The notes under the pieces are model-generated. The model was not told the origin of the DNA, did not search any database, and was given only the letters and a program-made list of their open reading frames with translations. Below, one piece after another: positions 6,138 through 13,538 of a stretch of 17,885 bases of DNA (position 1 is the first letter of the stretch; every line of letters starts with the position of its first letter). A program made the translations under genes and the position numbers. This stretch comes from an uncultured Eubacterium sp. (GTDB lineage Bacteria; Bacillota; Clostridia; Lachnospirales; Lachnospiraceae). Location of the stretch: positions 1 to 17,885 of the forward strand of contig CAKRIZ010000040.1 of the NCBI GenBank assembly GCA_934351445.1, written 5' to 3'.

Positions 6138-6211
6138 TCGATGCGACAGGATTTGAACCTGCGACCCCTACGTCCCTAACGTAGTGCTCTACCAAGCTGA
6201 GCCACGCATCG
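6138..6211 (-). tRNA. tRNA-Pro(AGG)
   Basis: A full cloverleaf: acceptor CGATGCG/CGCATCG with the C1-G72 pair and A73 typical of bacterial tRNA-Pro, D arm GCTC/GAGC, anticodon stem CTACG/CGTAG, loop TTAGGGA, T arm GCAGG/CCTGT. The anticodon is AGG, so the wobble base is A34. CCA is not encoded. It differs from the neighbouring tRNA-Pro(CGG) at only six positions, two of them a compensatory pair in the anticodon stem. Confidence 0.93.
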
Positions 6212-6238
6212 TTATTTAACTGGTTTCCTTTATGGAAG

Positions 6239-6312
6239 TCGATGCGACAGGATTTGAACCTGCGACCTCTGCGTCCCGAACGCAGCGCTCTACCAAGCTG
6301 AGCCACGCATCG
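6239..6312 (-). tRNA. tRNA-Pro(CGG)
   Basis: Same acceptor, D arm and T arm as the neighbour. The anticodon stem CTGCG/CGCAG encloses loop TTCGGGA, giving anticodon CGG. A73 follows, without encoded CCA. It is the first gene of the two-tRNA transcript; the spacer is 27 bases. Confidence 0.94.
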
Positions 6313-6335
6313 AAGTGAGGATCTAAAATCCTGAC

Positions 6336-6372
6336 ATCTTCGCCGCCGTGCGATTAGCACCACAGCGAAGAT
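6336..6372 (-). other. leader inverted repeat before tRNA-Pro genes
   Basis: ATCTTCGC (6336-6343) and GCGAAGAT (6365-6372) form an eight-pair inverted repeat directly downstream of the -10 box. It could be an operator or a leader hairpin guiding tRNA 5' processing. The function is unknown. Confidence 0.4.
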
Positions 6373-6373
6373 T

Positions 6374-6402
6374 ATATTAGCATGGATTTTGACTTTTGTC
6401 TA
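6374..6402 (-). promoter_or_regulatory. promoter of the tRNA-Pro pair
   Basis: TAGACA (6397-6402), a 17-base spacer and TAATAT (6374-6379), with TG at the extended -10 position (TGC before TAATAT), make a good housekeeping promoter. It starts transcription about 55 bases before the first tRNA. Confidence 0.7.
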
Positions 6403-6429
6403 GTCTTTTTTTGATTTTTTATAAGTTTT

Positions 6430-7365
6430 TTATAAAATCATCCGTACACAGCCATATATTCCGGCATCATTTCCCAATTCAGCCAGCTTAAACTGTGCTT
6501 CACGGCATGCATGGAACGCATTCGGCACATAATATTTTGCCACAACATCCGTGATGATCGTGCCGGCCTTGGATACTCCGCCGCCGATGACAAATACTTC
6601 CGGATTAACAACACATGCGATCGCTGCCAGAGCTCTGCCGAGGATCTCACCAAACTGCTCTATCACTTCCAGCGCAAGCGCATCGCCTGCTTTTGCTGCG
6701 TCAAACGTATCTTTTGCTGTCACCTCTGTGAGGGAACGCAGACTGCTCGGCTGGTCAGATGCTGCCAGTGCCCGTTTTGTCAGTCTTACCACTCCTGTTG
6801 CGGATGCGTACTGCTCGAGACAGCCTGTCTTACCACATCCACAGGTCTCCGTCTCCTGCGCATTGACCGGAATATGTCCGATCTCCCCGCCTGCTCCTGT
6901 CGCACCTGCTACAACATGTCCGCCGATGATGACTCCGCCACCAACACCGGTACCGAGTGTCACCATGACGATATTCTCTGATCCTTTTCCGGCACCCTGC
7001 CACATTTCCCCAAGTGCCGCTACATTTGCATCATTTCCTGCCTTTACCGGATACCCGGTCAGTTCTGACAACATATCTTCTACATTAAATACGCCCCATC
7101 CGAGATTCACACATTTACGCACAATTCCTTCCGGAGTCACAGGTCCCGGTACTCCAACGCCTACGCCCTGCACATCTGACGGATCAATCGCCTTTTCTGC
7201 AATCTTCCCCTTGATTGCTTCTGCTACATCGAGCAATATATGTGCGCCGTCGTTCTCTGTTCTGGTCGGGATCTCCCATTTGTCCAACAATGTTCCGTCT
7301 GTACGGAACAGTCCCAGTTTTACTGTAGTTCCTCCAATGTCTACTCCAAATCCATAGGTTTTCAT
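6430..7365 (-). CDS. glk: ROK family glucokinase
   Basis: This cytoplasmic enzyme phosphorylates glucose to glucose 6-phosphate with ATP. The 311 residues carry the phosphate-binding D9-I-G-G-T13 motif, the catalytic Asp in GNDAN (D112), the EIGH motif (161-164) and the zinc-binding C-G-C-G-K-T-G-C cluster (C175, C177, C182) that marks ROK kinases. Length and signatures fit Gram-positive glucokinases better than ROK repressors, since there is no N-terminal DNA-binding domain. ATG 7365 is chosen over the preceding GTG because AAAGGAG is six bases upstream. It starts 24 bases after the stop of the penicillin-binding protein, so the two are probably co-transcribed. No GC-rich terminator follows, only an AT-rich palindrome with T/A runs near 6409-6437. 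Another sugar specificity (for example N-acetylmannosamine) is less likely but not excluded. Confidence 0.9.
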   Translation of the reverse strand: MKTYGFGVDIGGTTVKLGLFRTDGTLLDKWEIPTRTENDGAHILLDVAEAIKGKIAEKAIDPSDVQGVGVGVPGPVTPEGIVRKCVNLGWGVFNVEDMLSELTGYPVKAGNDANVAALGEMWQGAGKGSENIVMVTLGTGVGGGVIIGGHVVAGATGAGGEIGHIPVNAQETETCGCGKTGCLEQYASATGVVRLTKRALAASDQPSSLRSLTEVTAKDTFDAAKAGDALALEVIEQFGEILGRALAAIACVVNPEVFVIGGGVSKAGTIITDVVAKYYVPNAFHACREAQFKLAELGNDAGIYGCVRMIL

Positions 7366-7389
7366 CACATTCTCCTTTATCTTCCTTGA

Positions 7390-9678
7390 TCAGTCGATGA
7401 TGACCACTTCGCCATCTCCACTGCCATCATCGGGCGTCGTCGGTGTATCCGGCTGCTCCGGGTCGCCCGGCTCCTCCGGTGTTGTCGGTTCTTCCGGTTT
7501 CTCCGTATCATCCTGATCCGTCTCTCCCGGTATCTCTACCGGCTTACTCGGCTGTTCCGGTTTGCTCGGTTTCTCCGGTTCTGTCACCTCTCCCGGTATA
7601 TCCACCGGCTCCTCGGGTTCTTCCGGTTCTTCCGGCTCCTCAGGGTCTTCTTCCGGCTGCTCCGGCTCTGCCACATGAATACTGTCATTATAGCCGACAT
7701 ACGGCATAAAATCCAGTGGTTCCTTGCCTTCATGTATTTTTTTCATAAAATCCTGCCAGATATGACCCGGATAGGTCGATCCTGACAGATCTCTCATCTC
7801 CCTGGGCGTATCATAGCCGACCCAGATAGCGGTCGTATAATATCTCGTATAGCCACAGAACCATCCGTCCTTATGGTCATTTGTCGTTCCGGTCTTGCCC
7901 GCAGAAGGCATGTCGCCCAGATCCAGTCCATGTGCTGTACCTGTCTTCATGACTCCGGTCAGAATATCAGTCATCATGCGGGATGCATTCTGTTCATAGA
8001 CAGTCTTGCCCTCATCCTGTGCCTGATAGAGTACGTCTCCGTCCGAATCCTCGATGCGCATGATACAGGTCGGTTCGCGATAGACTCCATCATTTTCGAT
8101 TGTGGCAAATCCGCTCGCCATCTCCACTGCAGACATACCGTAAGTGAATCCACCGAGTGCGACTGCAGGCACTTCATCCCTCGCATCGATTTTCGAGAAA
8201 TTCATCTCTTTGAGATACTGCAGTCCTACTTTTGGAGTCAGTTCTTCGAGTAATTTCCATGCAATTGTATTTTTTGACTGCTCCACTGCATAGCGCAATG
8301 TGATATTTCCCGAATAGGTGCCGCTCGCATTCGAAGGACCACCCTCGAATTTTTCATCTTTCACGATGGAATCCGGCGTATACCCACGTTCAAGCTGCGG
8401 CGTATAGACGATGAGTGGCTTGATCGAACTGCCCGGCTGACGAAAACTCTGGTATGCACGATTGAGTGTATGTCCGGTAAAATCCTGGCTTCTGCCGCCT
8501 ACGACCGCCGCTACACGACCGGTCTCATTATCAATGCACACGCCGGCAGACTGCAGTTGATAGATGCCATCCTCCGTCGTATCAGTAAATGCGCCCACAC
8601 CTTCATCGATCGATGCCTGCAGTTCTACCTGTGTATTCAGATCAATGGAGGTAAAGATCCGATATCCACCGGTAAATAATGTCTTCTGACAATCCGTATA
8701 CATCTCATCGTATGCTTCGTCATATGCATCCTTTTCTGCCTGATCTGCAAAATCGTTTTTAAATTCAAATCCATTTGATTCCATCAGTGCCCGCGTCGCG
8801 CAATGGTAGGTATATGTCTCCACATAATCATATTTTTTCCTCTTCGGCCGCTTCAGCTTGAGCTTTTGCTGCGTCTGTTCCTGATAAGTGTCCCACAGGA
8901 TCTTGCCGTCATCATACATCTGTTTTAAAATACGATCCCGGCGCGCTACCGCATTGTCCGGATTTACAACCGGATCATAGATCGTCGGATTGTTCGGGAT
9001 ACCGCACAGCATCGCCTGATCCGCTAACGACAATTCCGCGACACCTTTACTGAAATATCCACGCGCTGCTGCCTCTATACCATAATATCCGTTTGCAAAA
9101 TAGATATTGTTCAGGTAGAACTCGAGAATCTGATTCTTGCTGTACTTTTTCTCCAGTCCGGCAGCGATAAACATCTCCTCAACCTTTCGCTCCCAGGATC
9201 TCTCATTCGATAGGAATACCGTTCGCGCAAGCTGCTGTGTGATCGTGCTGCCGCCCTGTGTGATCTTTTGATTTCTGATCATCGCGGCTGCCGCACGGAT
9301 GATCGCCTTGAAGTCGACACCGTGATGCTTGTAAAACTTCTTGTCCTCAATACTGACGATCGCTGCTTTTACACCTTCCGGTATGTTGTCATAGGTCAGG
9401 TAATAGCTGTCTTTCTCGCCTTTTACCACAGAGATCTCCGTTCCATTTACATCATAGACCACACTGGTCTGTGATGCCCGGAACGTCTCTTCCGTCGAGT
9501 TGGCAACCAGCGTATCCGCGTCTGCCTTCAATTCGTTTACCTTCTTGGCATAGCCTCCGAAAAAATAGAAAGCCAGCGCGCCCAGGATGACCGATAGCAG
9601 AATAATCTGCGAGATCAGTATGACCTTTAACTTCGTGTTACTTCTCTTTTTATGCTTTTTCTTTTTATTCTGTTCCAT
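7390..9678 (-). CDS. Class A penicillin-binding protein (PBP1a type)
   Basis: This bifunctional peptidoglycan synthase has 762 residues: a Lys-rich cytoplasmic tail (1-15), a membrane anchor (about 16-42), a glycosyltransferase domain (about 75-255) with catalytic E111 in EDKKFYKHHGVD and the GGSTITQQLAR motif (142-152), and a transpeptidase domain (about 340-650) with S417-x-x-K420, S468-K-N470 and K595-T-G597. All catalytic motifs are intact. A Pro/Glu/Asp-rich tail of about 90 residues follows (from about 670). The start ATG 9678 has its only G-rich ribosome site, GAGGGG, 13 bases upstream, which is unusually far and lies in the arm of a long inverted repeat. glk follows after 24 bases. 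Confidence 0.95.
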   Translation of the reverse strand: MEQNKKKKHKKRSNTKLKVILISQIILLSVILGALAFYFFGGYAKKVNELKADADTLVANSTEETFRASQTSVVYDVNGTEISVVKGEKDSYYLTYDNIPEGVKAAIVSIEDKKFYKHHGVDFKAIIRAAAAMIRNQKITQGGSTITQQLARTVFLSNERSWERKVEEMFIAAGLEKKYSKNQILEFYLNNIYFANGYYGIEAAARGYFSKGVAELSLADQAMLCGIPNNPTIYDPVVNPDNAVARRDRILKQMYDDGKILWDTYQEQTQQKLKLKRPKRKKYDYVETYTYHCATRALMESNGFEFKNDFADQAEKDAYDEAYDEMYTDCQKTLFTGGYRIFTSIDLNTQVELQASIDEGVGAFTDTTEDGIYQLQSAGVCIDNETGRVAAVVGGRSQDFTGHTLNRAYQSFRQPGSSIKPLIVYTPQLERGYTPDSIVKDEKFEGGPSNASGTYSGNITLRYAVEQSKNTIAWKLLEELTPKVGLQYLKEMNFSKIDARDEVPAVALGGFTYGMSAVEMASGFATIENDGVYREPTCIMRIEDSDGDVLYQAQDEGKTVYEQNASRMMTDILTGVMKTGTAHGLDLGDMPSAGKTGTTNDHKDGWFCGYTRYYTTAIWVGYDTPREMRDLSGSTYPGHIWQDFMKKIHEGKEPLDFMPYVGYNDSIHVAEPEQPEEDPEEPEEPEEPEEPVDIPGEVTEPEKPSKPEQPSKPVEIPGETDQDDTEKPEEPTTPEEPGDPEQPDTPTTPDDGSGDGEVVIID
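7400..7672 (-). repeat. Pro/Glu-rich low-complexity tail coding region
   Basis: The 3' end of the PBP gene consists of imperfect short repeats encoding PEEP, EEPEEP, KPEQPSKP and similar steps for about 90 residues after the transpeptidase domain, ending in an acidic stretch. It probably acts as an extended linker through the cell wall. It is not a CRISPR-like array, since unit length and sequence vary and the frame is coding. Confidence 0.8.
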
Positions 9679-9691
9679 AATAGTAAGAAAG

Positions 9692-9767
9692 CCCCTCTTT
9701 GTGTTACTTTTATTTTATCGTTCCTATTATACTTACTTATACGATAAAATGAAAGTAAAAAGAGGGG
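9692..9767. promoter_or_regulatory. long imperfect palindrome with embedded PBP promoter
   Basis: Three paired blocks form a 76-base inverted repeat: CCCCTCTTT with AAAGAGGGG (9692-9700, 9759-9767), ACTTT with AAAGT, and ATTTTATCGT with ACGATAAAAT (9712-9721, 9741-9750). A T run follows on the plus strand and GGGGCTTTCTT on the minus strand, so it can end the spoVT transcript and perhaps antisense ones. The loop holds a minus-strand TATAAT (9726-9731) without a clear -35. A transcript from there contains only one arm, which carries the ribosome-site-like GAGGGG of the PBP gene. Confidence 0.6.
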
Positions 9768-9792
9768 TTTTTTGAAAAATGCCGGATATGGC

Positions 9793-10341
9793 TTACTGTT
9801 CCATCTGTTTTCCGAGAAATCCTGCTGCAATGAGTACCAGTTGGTTCTCAGTCTCTCCCATGCGGCTTTTGTCATTTTTGTCATAAAGGATAACGGAGCC
9901 GATCGCATCGCCCTCACAGATGATCGTACTGATCGCCTGTGTCACATAGGAGCCATTATCATCCAGCGTGATCCGCATAAAATCATTGTCATCCCGGCTG
10001 GCGACCAGTGTACCACGGTCTTCCATGAGCTGGTCGAGCTCCCTGCTGATCGGTTTCCCTTCGAATTCACGTTTTCCTGCGCCTGATGCAGCAATGACAT
10101 GATCTCTGTCGGTGATGCATACCAGATGTCCGGTCGTCTGTGCCATCGCCTCCGCATACTGCCCAGCAAACTGCCCGAGTTCACCGATGGGGGAGTATTT
10201 TTTCAGGATGATCTCTCCCTCCCGGTCTGTAAATATCTCTAATGGATCACCTTCCCGGATGCGCAGCGTCCTGCGGATCTCCTTTGGTACAACGACTCTT
10301 CCCAGATCATCTATTCGCCGCACGATACCTGTTGCTTTCAT
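9793..10341 (-). CDS. spoVT: Stage V sporulation protein T (SpoVT), AbrB-family regulator
   Basis: This is a DNA-binding regulator active in the forespore, controlling late sporulation genes and spore germination properties. The 182 residues consist of an N-terminal SpoVT/AbrB swapped-hairpin domain (about 1-50; ATGIVRRIDDLGRVVVPKEIRR) and a GAF-like C-terminal domain (about 55-180), the usual architecture and length. ATG 10341 has AGGAGG 11 bases upstream. It has its own sigma-G-like promoter, so it need not be expressed with the four-gene operon upstream. A palindrome after the stop may terminate it. Its presence indicates a spore former. Confidence 0.95.
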   Translation of the reverse strand: MKATGIVRRIDDLGRVVVPKEIRRTLRIREGDPLEIFTDREGEIILKKYSPIGELGQFAGQYAEAMAQTTGHLVCITDRDHVIAASGAGKREFEGKPISRELDQLMEDRGTLVASRDDNDFMRITLDDNGSYVTQAISTIICEGDAIGSVILYDKNDKSRMGETENQLVLIAAGFLGKQMEQ

Positions 10342-10384
10342 ATCATAGAATTCCTCCTGCTTTCCATATTGTGTACTGTATGGG

Positions 10385-10413
10385 TAGTATGTGGAAAAAG
10401 CAGTTAATTATTC
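10385..10413 (-). promoter_or_regulatory. sigma-G-like promoter of spoVT
   Basis: GAATA (10409-10413), a 17-base spacer and CATACTA (10385-10391) fit the sigma-G pattern GHATR ... CATNHTA. In Bacillus subtilis spoVT is transcribed by sigma-G in the forespore. The expected start lies near 10378, giving a leader of about 35 bases. Confidence 0.6.
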
Positions 10414-10457
10414 TGACAGAATTAAAAAGCCCGAAAAATGCCGCTTCCCTGCTATTA

Positions 10458-10907
10458 TTAGTCCAGATTCATGAATCTTTCCCACTCCTGTGTATCTGCT
10501 TCACCCTGAATCCTGATGGTATATGCATGCTCCTCGCCATCAATTCCTATCTCATAGGTACTGCCTTCCTTTGTGAGCCCATAGATCTCCGCGCCCTCCA
10601 GCGCAGTACACAGCCCGGCGTATTCTTCCGGCGCTACGACACGGTCATCGACCTCCTGCTGCAAGATGCCATCTGCATTATAGATCTTACAGCCTTCCTC
10701 TATCACAGCGAGCACTTGCGGCTCTACAATCCGAAATGTCAGCCCATTGGTACGCATCGTGCGAATATCCCGGTTCTTACTGTTTGTATCCAGAATCTTC
10801 ACATTATCAGCGACCAGATAACATGAACCGATGCCGAAACGCAGTTCCGCCACATAGCTTTCCTTAAAATCAAATGAATTTAATTCATTTTCTGTAAAAA
10901 ATCCCAT
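10458..10907 (-). CDS. Small conserved-looking protein, fourth gene of MoxR-VWA operon
   Basis: I do not recognise a family. The 149-residue soluble protein has no signal peptide or membrane segment. It begins MGFFTENELNSFDFKES and is predicted mixed alpha/beta, with an acidic C-terminal half (VVAPEEYAGLCTALEGAEIYG ...). AAAGGAG (10917-10923) overlaps the stop of the MoxR gene, and the start ATG 10907 follows 15 bases after that stop, so it is almost certainly the last gene of the operon. It could be a substrate or adaptor of the ATPase/VWA pair; that is inference from position. No convincing terminator was found after it. Confidence 0.8.
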   Translation of the reverse strand: MGFFTENELNSFDFKESYVAELRFGIGSCYLVADNVKILDTNSKNRDIRTMRTNGLTFRIVEPQVLAVIEEGCKIYNADGILQQEVDDRVVAPEEYAGLCTALEGAEIYGLTKEGSTYEIGIDGEEHAYTIRIQGEADTQEWERFMNLD

Positions 10908-10922
10908 CTATCCAGATCTCCT

Positions 10923-12158
10923 TTAACCTTGTTTTAATTCCTGCAGCAATTTTCTCTTGCGTCCACCGCCCAACAGCTGCTCGTTATACTTCATATATTT
11001 AGGCTGTGGATTCATCGCCAGAAAAACTGCCGCTTCTTTGTACATCGTAAGTCCTGTCACAAATAACAGCATCTCCTGCGAGCCGTCTGCCCCAAATGCA
11101 TCTTCCAGAAAATCAAATGCATGTCCCATCGCCTGTGCCAGTGCATCGCTCTCCGGTGTACCTGTAAACAGCTTTTTCTCAAAGATCCGATCCAATGGCT
11201 CTTTGAGTGCATCAAGCAGCAGATTCACCACTGCGACCCGTTCATCAAATCCTGCTTTCAACAGACGTTCGTAAACGGCTGGCTGTGCATTTCCCCGCAG
11301 GATCTCATGAATTCCATAATCATCCTTATATTTCCGATACAGGTCATAATATGCCGAAAAGTCTTCTGCCACATCCGGCAGACGCAGATATTCCCGGATA
11401 ACATCCTCTGTGACCGGAATATCCAGTTCTTCATACACCTGCATCAACGCGCCCAGATCTTCCCAGCCGCGCGCTGTCACATAGCGCAGACCGTCTACAT
11501 CCGTCTCGACTCTGTAAAAGTTATTTTTTCTCAGTTGTAAATAGCTGAGAATCACCCCGTGCACATGCTTATCAGCGGCATAATTCATCCATACATCCAG
11601 GTCTGCTTCTACCTCGATCATGCGCACACGATCAAGCGTGACCATATCAAAAGGACGTACCGACCGGTTGTATTCCGGTGGATTGCCTGCTGCCACAATG
11701 ATCCAGCCCTGCGGTACGGCACGATTGCCAAATGTCTTACACTGCAAAAACTGCAGCATCGCCGGTGTCAGGGTCTCCGATACACAGTTGATCTCGTCGA
11801 TAAATAAGATTCCCTCTGCCTTTCCCTCATCCCGGATACACCGGTAGACGCTCGCAATGATCTCACTCATGGTATATTCCGTCACCGAATAGGTCTCACC
11901 CGCAAATGTCTCTTCGCTGATGAGCGGCAGACCGACCGCACTCTGTCTCGTGTGGTGCGTGATCGTATATGCGACGAGTCCTACCCCGCATTCCTGCGCG
12001 ACCTGCTCCATGATCTGGGTCTTTCCGATACCCGGAGCCCCCATCAGCAAAATCGGGCGCTGCCGGATCGCAGGTATCCGATAACTTCCATTGTTATCTT
12101 TTTTCAAATAAGCCTGCACAGTATGTCTGATTTCTTCCTTTGCCTGTGCGATATTCAT
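10923..12158 (-). CDS. MoxR-type AAA+ ATPase
   Basis: This ATPase of the MoxR branch typically works as a chaperone that remodels or inserts cofactors into a target, together with a VWA-domain partner. The 411 residues show Walker A GAPGIGKT (40-47), Walker B ILFIDE (117-122), sensor 1 around AAGNP (156-160), and a downstream Asp-Arg pair (DRVRM) as in this clade; a C-terminal helical region follows. ATG 12158 has AGGAGG ten bases upstream. The gene is 66 bases after the VWA gene and 15 bases before the small fourth gene. The residues needed for ATP binding and hydrolysis are present. The target is not evident from the neighbourhood, as no metalloenzyme gene lies next to it. Confidence 0.9.
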   Translation of the reverse strand: MNIAQAKEEIRHTVQAYLKKDNNGSYRIPAIRQRPILLMGAPGIGKTQIMEQVAQECGVGLVAYTITHHTRQSAVGLPLISEETFAGETYSVTEYTMSEIIASVYRCIRDEGKAEGILFIDEINCVSETLTPAMLQFLQCKTFGNRAVPQGWIIVAAGNPPEYNRSVRPFDMVTLDRVRMIEVEADLDVWMNYAADKHVHGVILSYLQLRKNNFYRVETDVDGLRYVTARGWEDLGALMQVYEELDIPVTEDVIREYLRLPDVAEDFSAYYDLYRKYKDDYGIHEILRGNAQPAVYERLLKAGFDERVAVVNLLLDALKEPLDRIFEKKLFTGTPESDALAQAMGHAFDFLEDAFGADGSQEMLLFVTGLTMYKEAAVFLAMNPQPKYMKYNEQLLGGGRKRKLLQELKQG

Positions 12159-12224
12159 AAGCTATATTCCTCCTATATCCTCGTTCCTCTCACGTGATCC
12201 GGCTCTCCCCGCCCGGTCTGCCTC

Positions 12225-13538
12225 TCAGCCGACAACCCTCAGATCTGCCTCTGTCAGCCGCCGGCGCATCGCCCACGTAGGCACATCCGCTTCCTTGTAA
12301 TCATTCAGATATATGAATGCACATGGATAATCTGGTTTTTCGGCTGGATAAGTGCCATCACCATCCGTAAAATAGATCAACCCGCCGAGTTCCCGCAACT
12401 GGCCTTGTCTGCGCAGCTGCTCTACGTAATGAAAGACCGGCCGAAAATCCGTGCTGCCTCCACCTTTGATCTCATAGTGGGCCAGCACTTCCCGCGCCTG
12501 ATGCGCATCTGTAATGACCGCATCCTCCTGCACGGTATCATCACACTGGATCAGGTGAATCCGTGCGCCGTCAAAAAACATCTGTTTTTCCAATAAGATG
12601 TGCAGCGTCTCCTGTAAAAACGCACGTACCAGCTCTCCTTTTGTCGAATAGCTCGTATCTACTGCAATGACAAATTCACGGATGCGGTGCTCCTCGCGCG
12701 TCTCTACCGGTTCAATCAGTGGCAGATTGCCATAGATACGCAGACCGTATGTATAATAATTCAGATCAAATGTGTCTACATCACACCGCATCTGCTCATG
12801 AAAAGTGGCAAATTTAAGCAAAAAATCTTTGTAATTCCGGCGTTTTTTCTGTGCGAGTATTTCCTGTTCCAATGCGGCTGCTGCCATATCCTGCCTCTGA
12901 TCACTTTTTTCCTTTTGCAGTTGTACCCGTCTGGCGATCTTCTGCCACTTTTTCTGTATTTCCTGTGGTGCTTCGCCCTGTCCTGGCATCGGCGCTTGCT
13001 TTTGCCCCATTCCCCAGAGTGCATGGTCATCTGTATAGAATTCCCGCGCCAGACGAACGAGTTCTTCCTGTGGTTCACACTCCAGCAATGCATAGATCCC
13101 AGCCGCCGAGTACACGCTCCCAGCCTTGAGGCGATCATAGATCTGCTGGCGGCTCCAGCTCAGCAGTCTCTTTGTAGATGGCTGATTCAGGCTGTCTATC
13201 ACGGATTCCACAGCTATATCACATGCGAGATTCCACCGATGTTCCTCTCTGTCTCCACGCTGCCACAGATGCGCATACAGACAATGCAATACCGTATGCA
13301 GATATGCGCGCCGCAAAAACAGTTCATTTTCCTCAAATAACTTTAAATAATGTGCCGGTGGAAAATACAGATGTATGCCCTCGGTTGCAAAAGCAGACAG
13401 ATTCTCCTGTCCTTCCGGTGTCAAAGCTGCCAACGCCCGCTCCATATATGGAAGATCTATGCACAGCTCATCCTTCAGGTATTCTATGACCTTGCCGAAC
13501 ATCCGGCATTCCCATTCAGTCTGTGTCTCTGCATGCAT
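12225..13538 (-). CDS. DUF2201-like protein with VWA domain
   Basis: This is the likely partner of the MoxR ATPase. The 437 residues have an N-terminal helical domain like the putative metallopeptidase part of DUF2201 (about 10-165), with HTVLHCLYAH (81-90) where peptidases have HExxH, and WNLACDIAVE (102-111). A charged coiled linker follows (about 195-240), then a VWA-like domain (about 288-415). Its metal-ion adhesion site is complete: D294-T-S-Y-S298, T363 in GGGSTDF and D392 in TDGDG. The Glu of the peptidase motif is replaced by Thr, so proteolysis is doubtful. ATG 13538 is chosen because GGAGG lies seven bases before it; an upstream frame extends to 13598 but has no ribosome site. It overlaps the end of the LRR gene by 23 bases, suggesting coupled translation. 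Confidence 0.88.
   Translation of the reverse strand: MHAETQTEWECRMFGKVIEYLKDELCIDLPYMERALAALTPEGQENLSAFATEGIHLYFPPAHYLKLFEENELFLRRAYLHTVLHCLYAHLWQRGDREEHRWNLACDIAVESVIDSLNQPSTKRLLSWSRQQIYDRLKAGSVYSAAGIYALLECEPQEELVRLAREFYTDDHALWGMGQKQAPMPGQGEAPQEIQKKWQKIARRVQLQKEKSDQRQDMAAAALEQEILAQKKRRNYKDFLLKFATFHEQMRCDVDTFDLNYYTYGLRIYGNLPLIEPVETREEHRIREFVIAVDTSYSTKGELVRAFLQETLHILLEKQMFFDGARIHLIQCDDTVQEDAVITDAHQAREVLAHYEIKGGGSTDFRPVFHYVEQLRRQGQLRELGGLIYFTDGDGTYPAEKPDYPCAFIYLNDYKEADVPTWAMRRRLTEADLRVVG

Noticed and set aside
6121..6363. Open frame across the tRNA-Pro pair
   Set aside because: It translates two tRNA genes; the repeated peptide segment only reflects the two similar tRNAs.
6551..7357. Long plus-strand open frame (268 codons) opposite the glucokinase gene
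   Set aside because: It is a shadow of a clear ROK gene on the other strand, has Pro/Ser/Thr-rich composition, no ribosome site and no recognisable domain.
7430..7680. Regularly repeated GC-rich short motifs that could suggest a CRISPR array
   Set aside because: Units are 9-15 bases, variable and in frame with the PBP tail; there are no constant repeats with unique spacers.
10415..10457. Possible terminator between the small fourth operon gene and spoVT
   Set aside because: A T run is present, but the best stem has only four sound pairs, so it is not listed as a feature.
12687..13340. 217-codon plus-strand frame opposite the VWA gene
   Set aside because: It is the antisense shadow of a strongly supported gene, with no ribosome site and Cys/Leu-rich composition without family resemblance.
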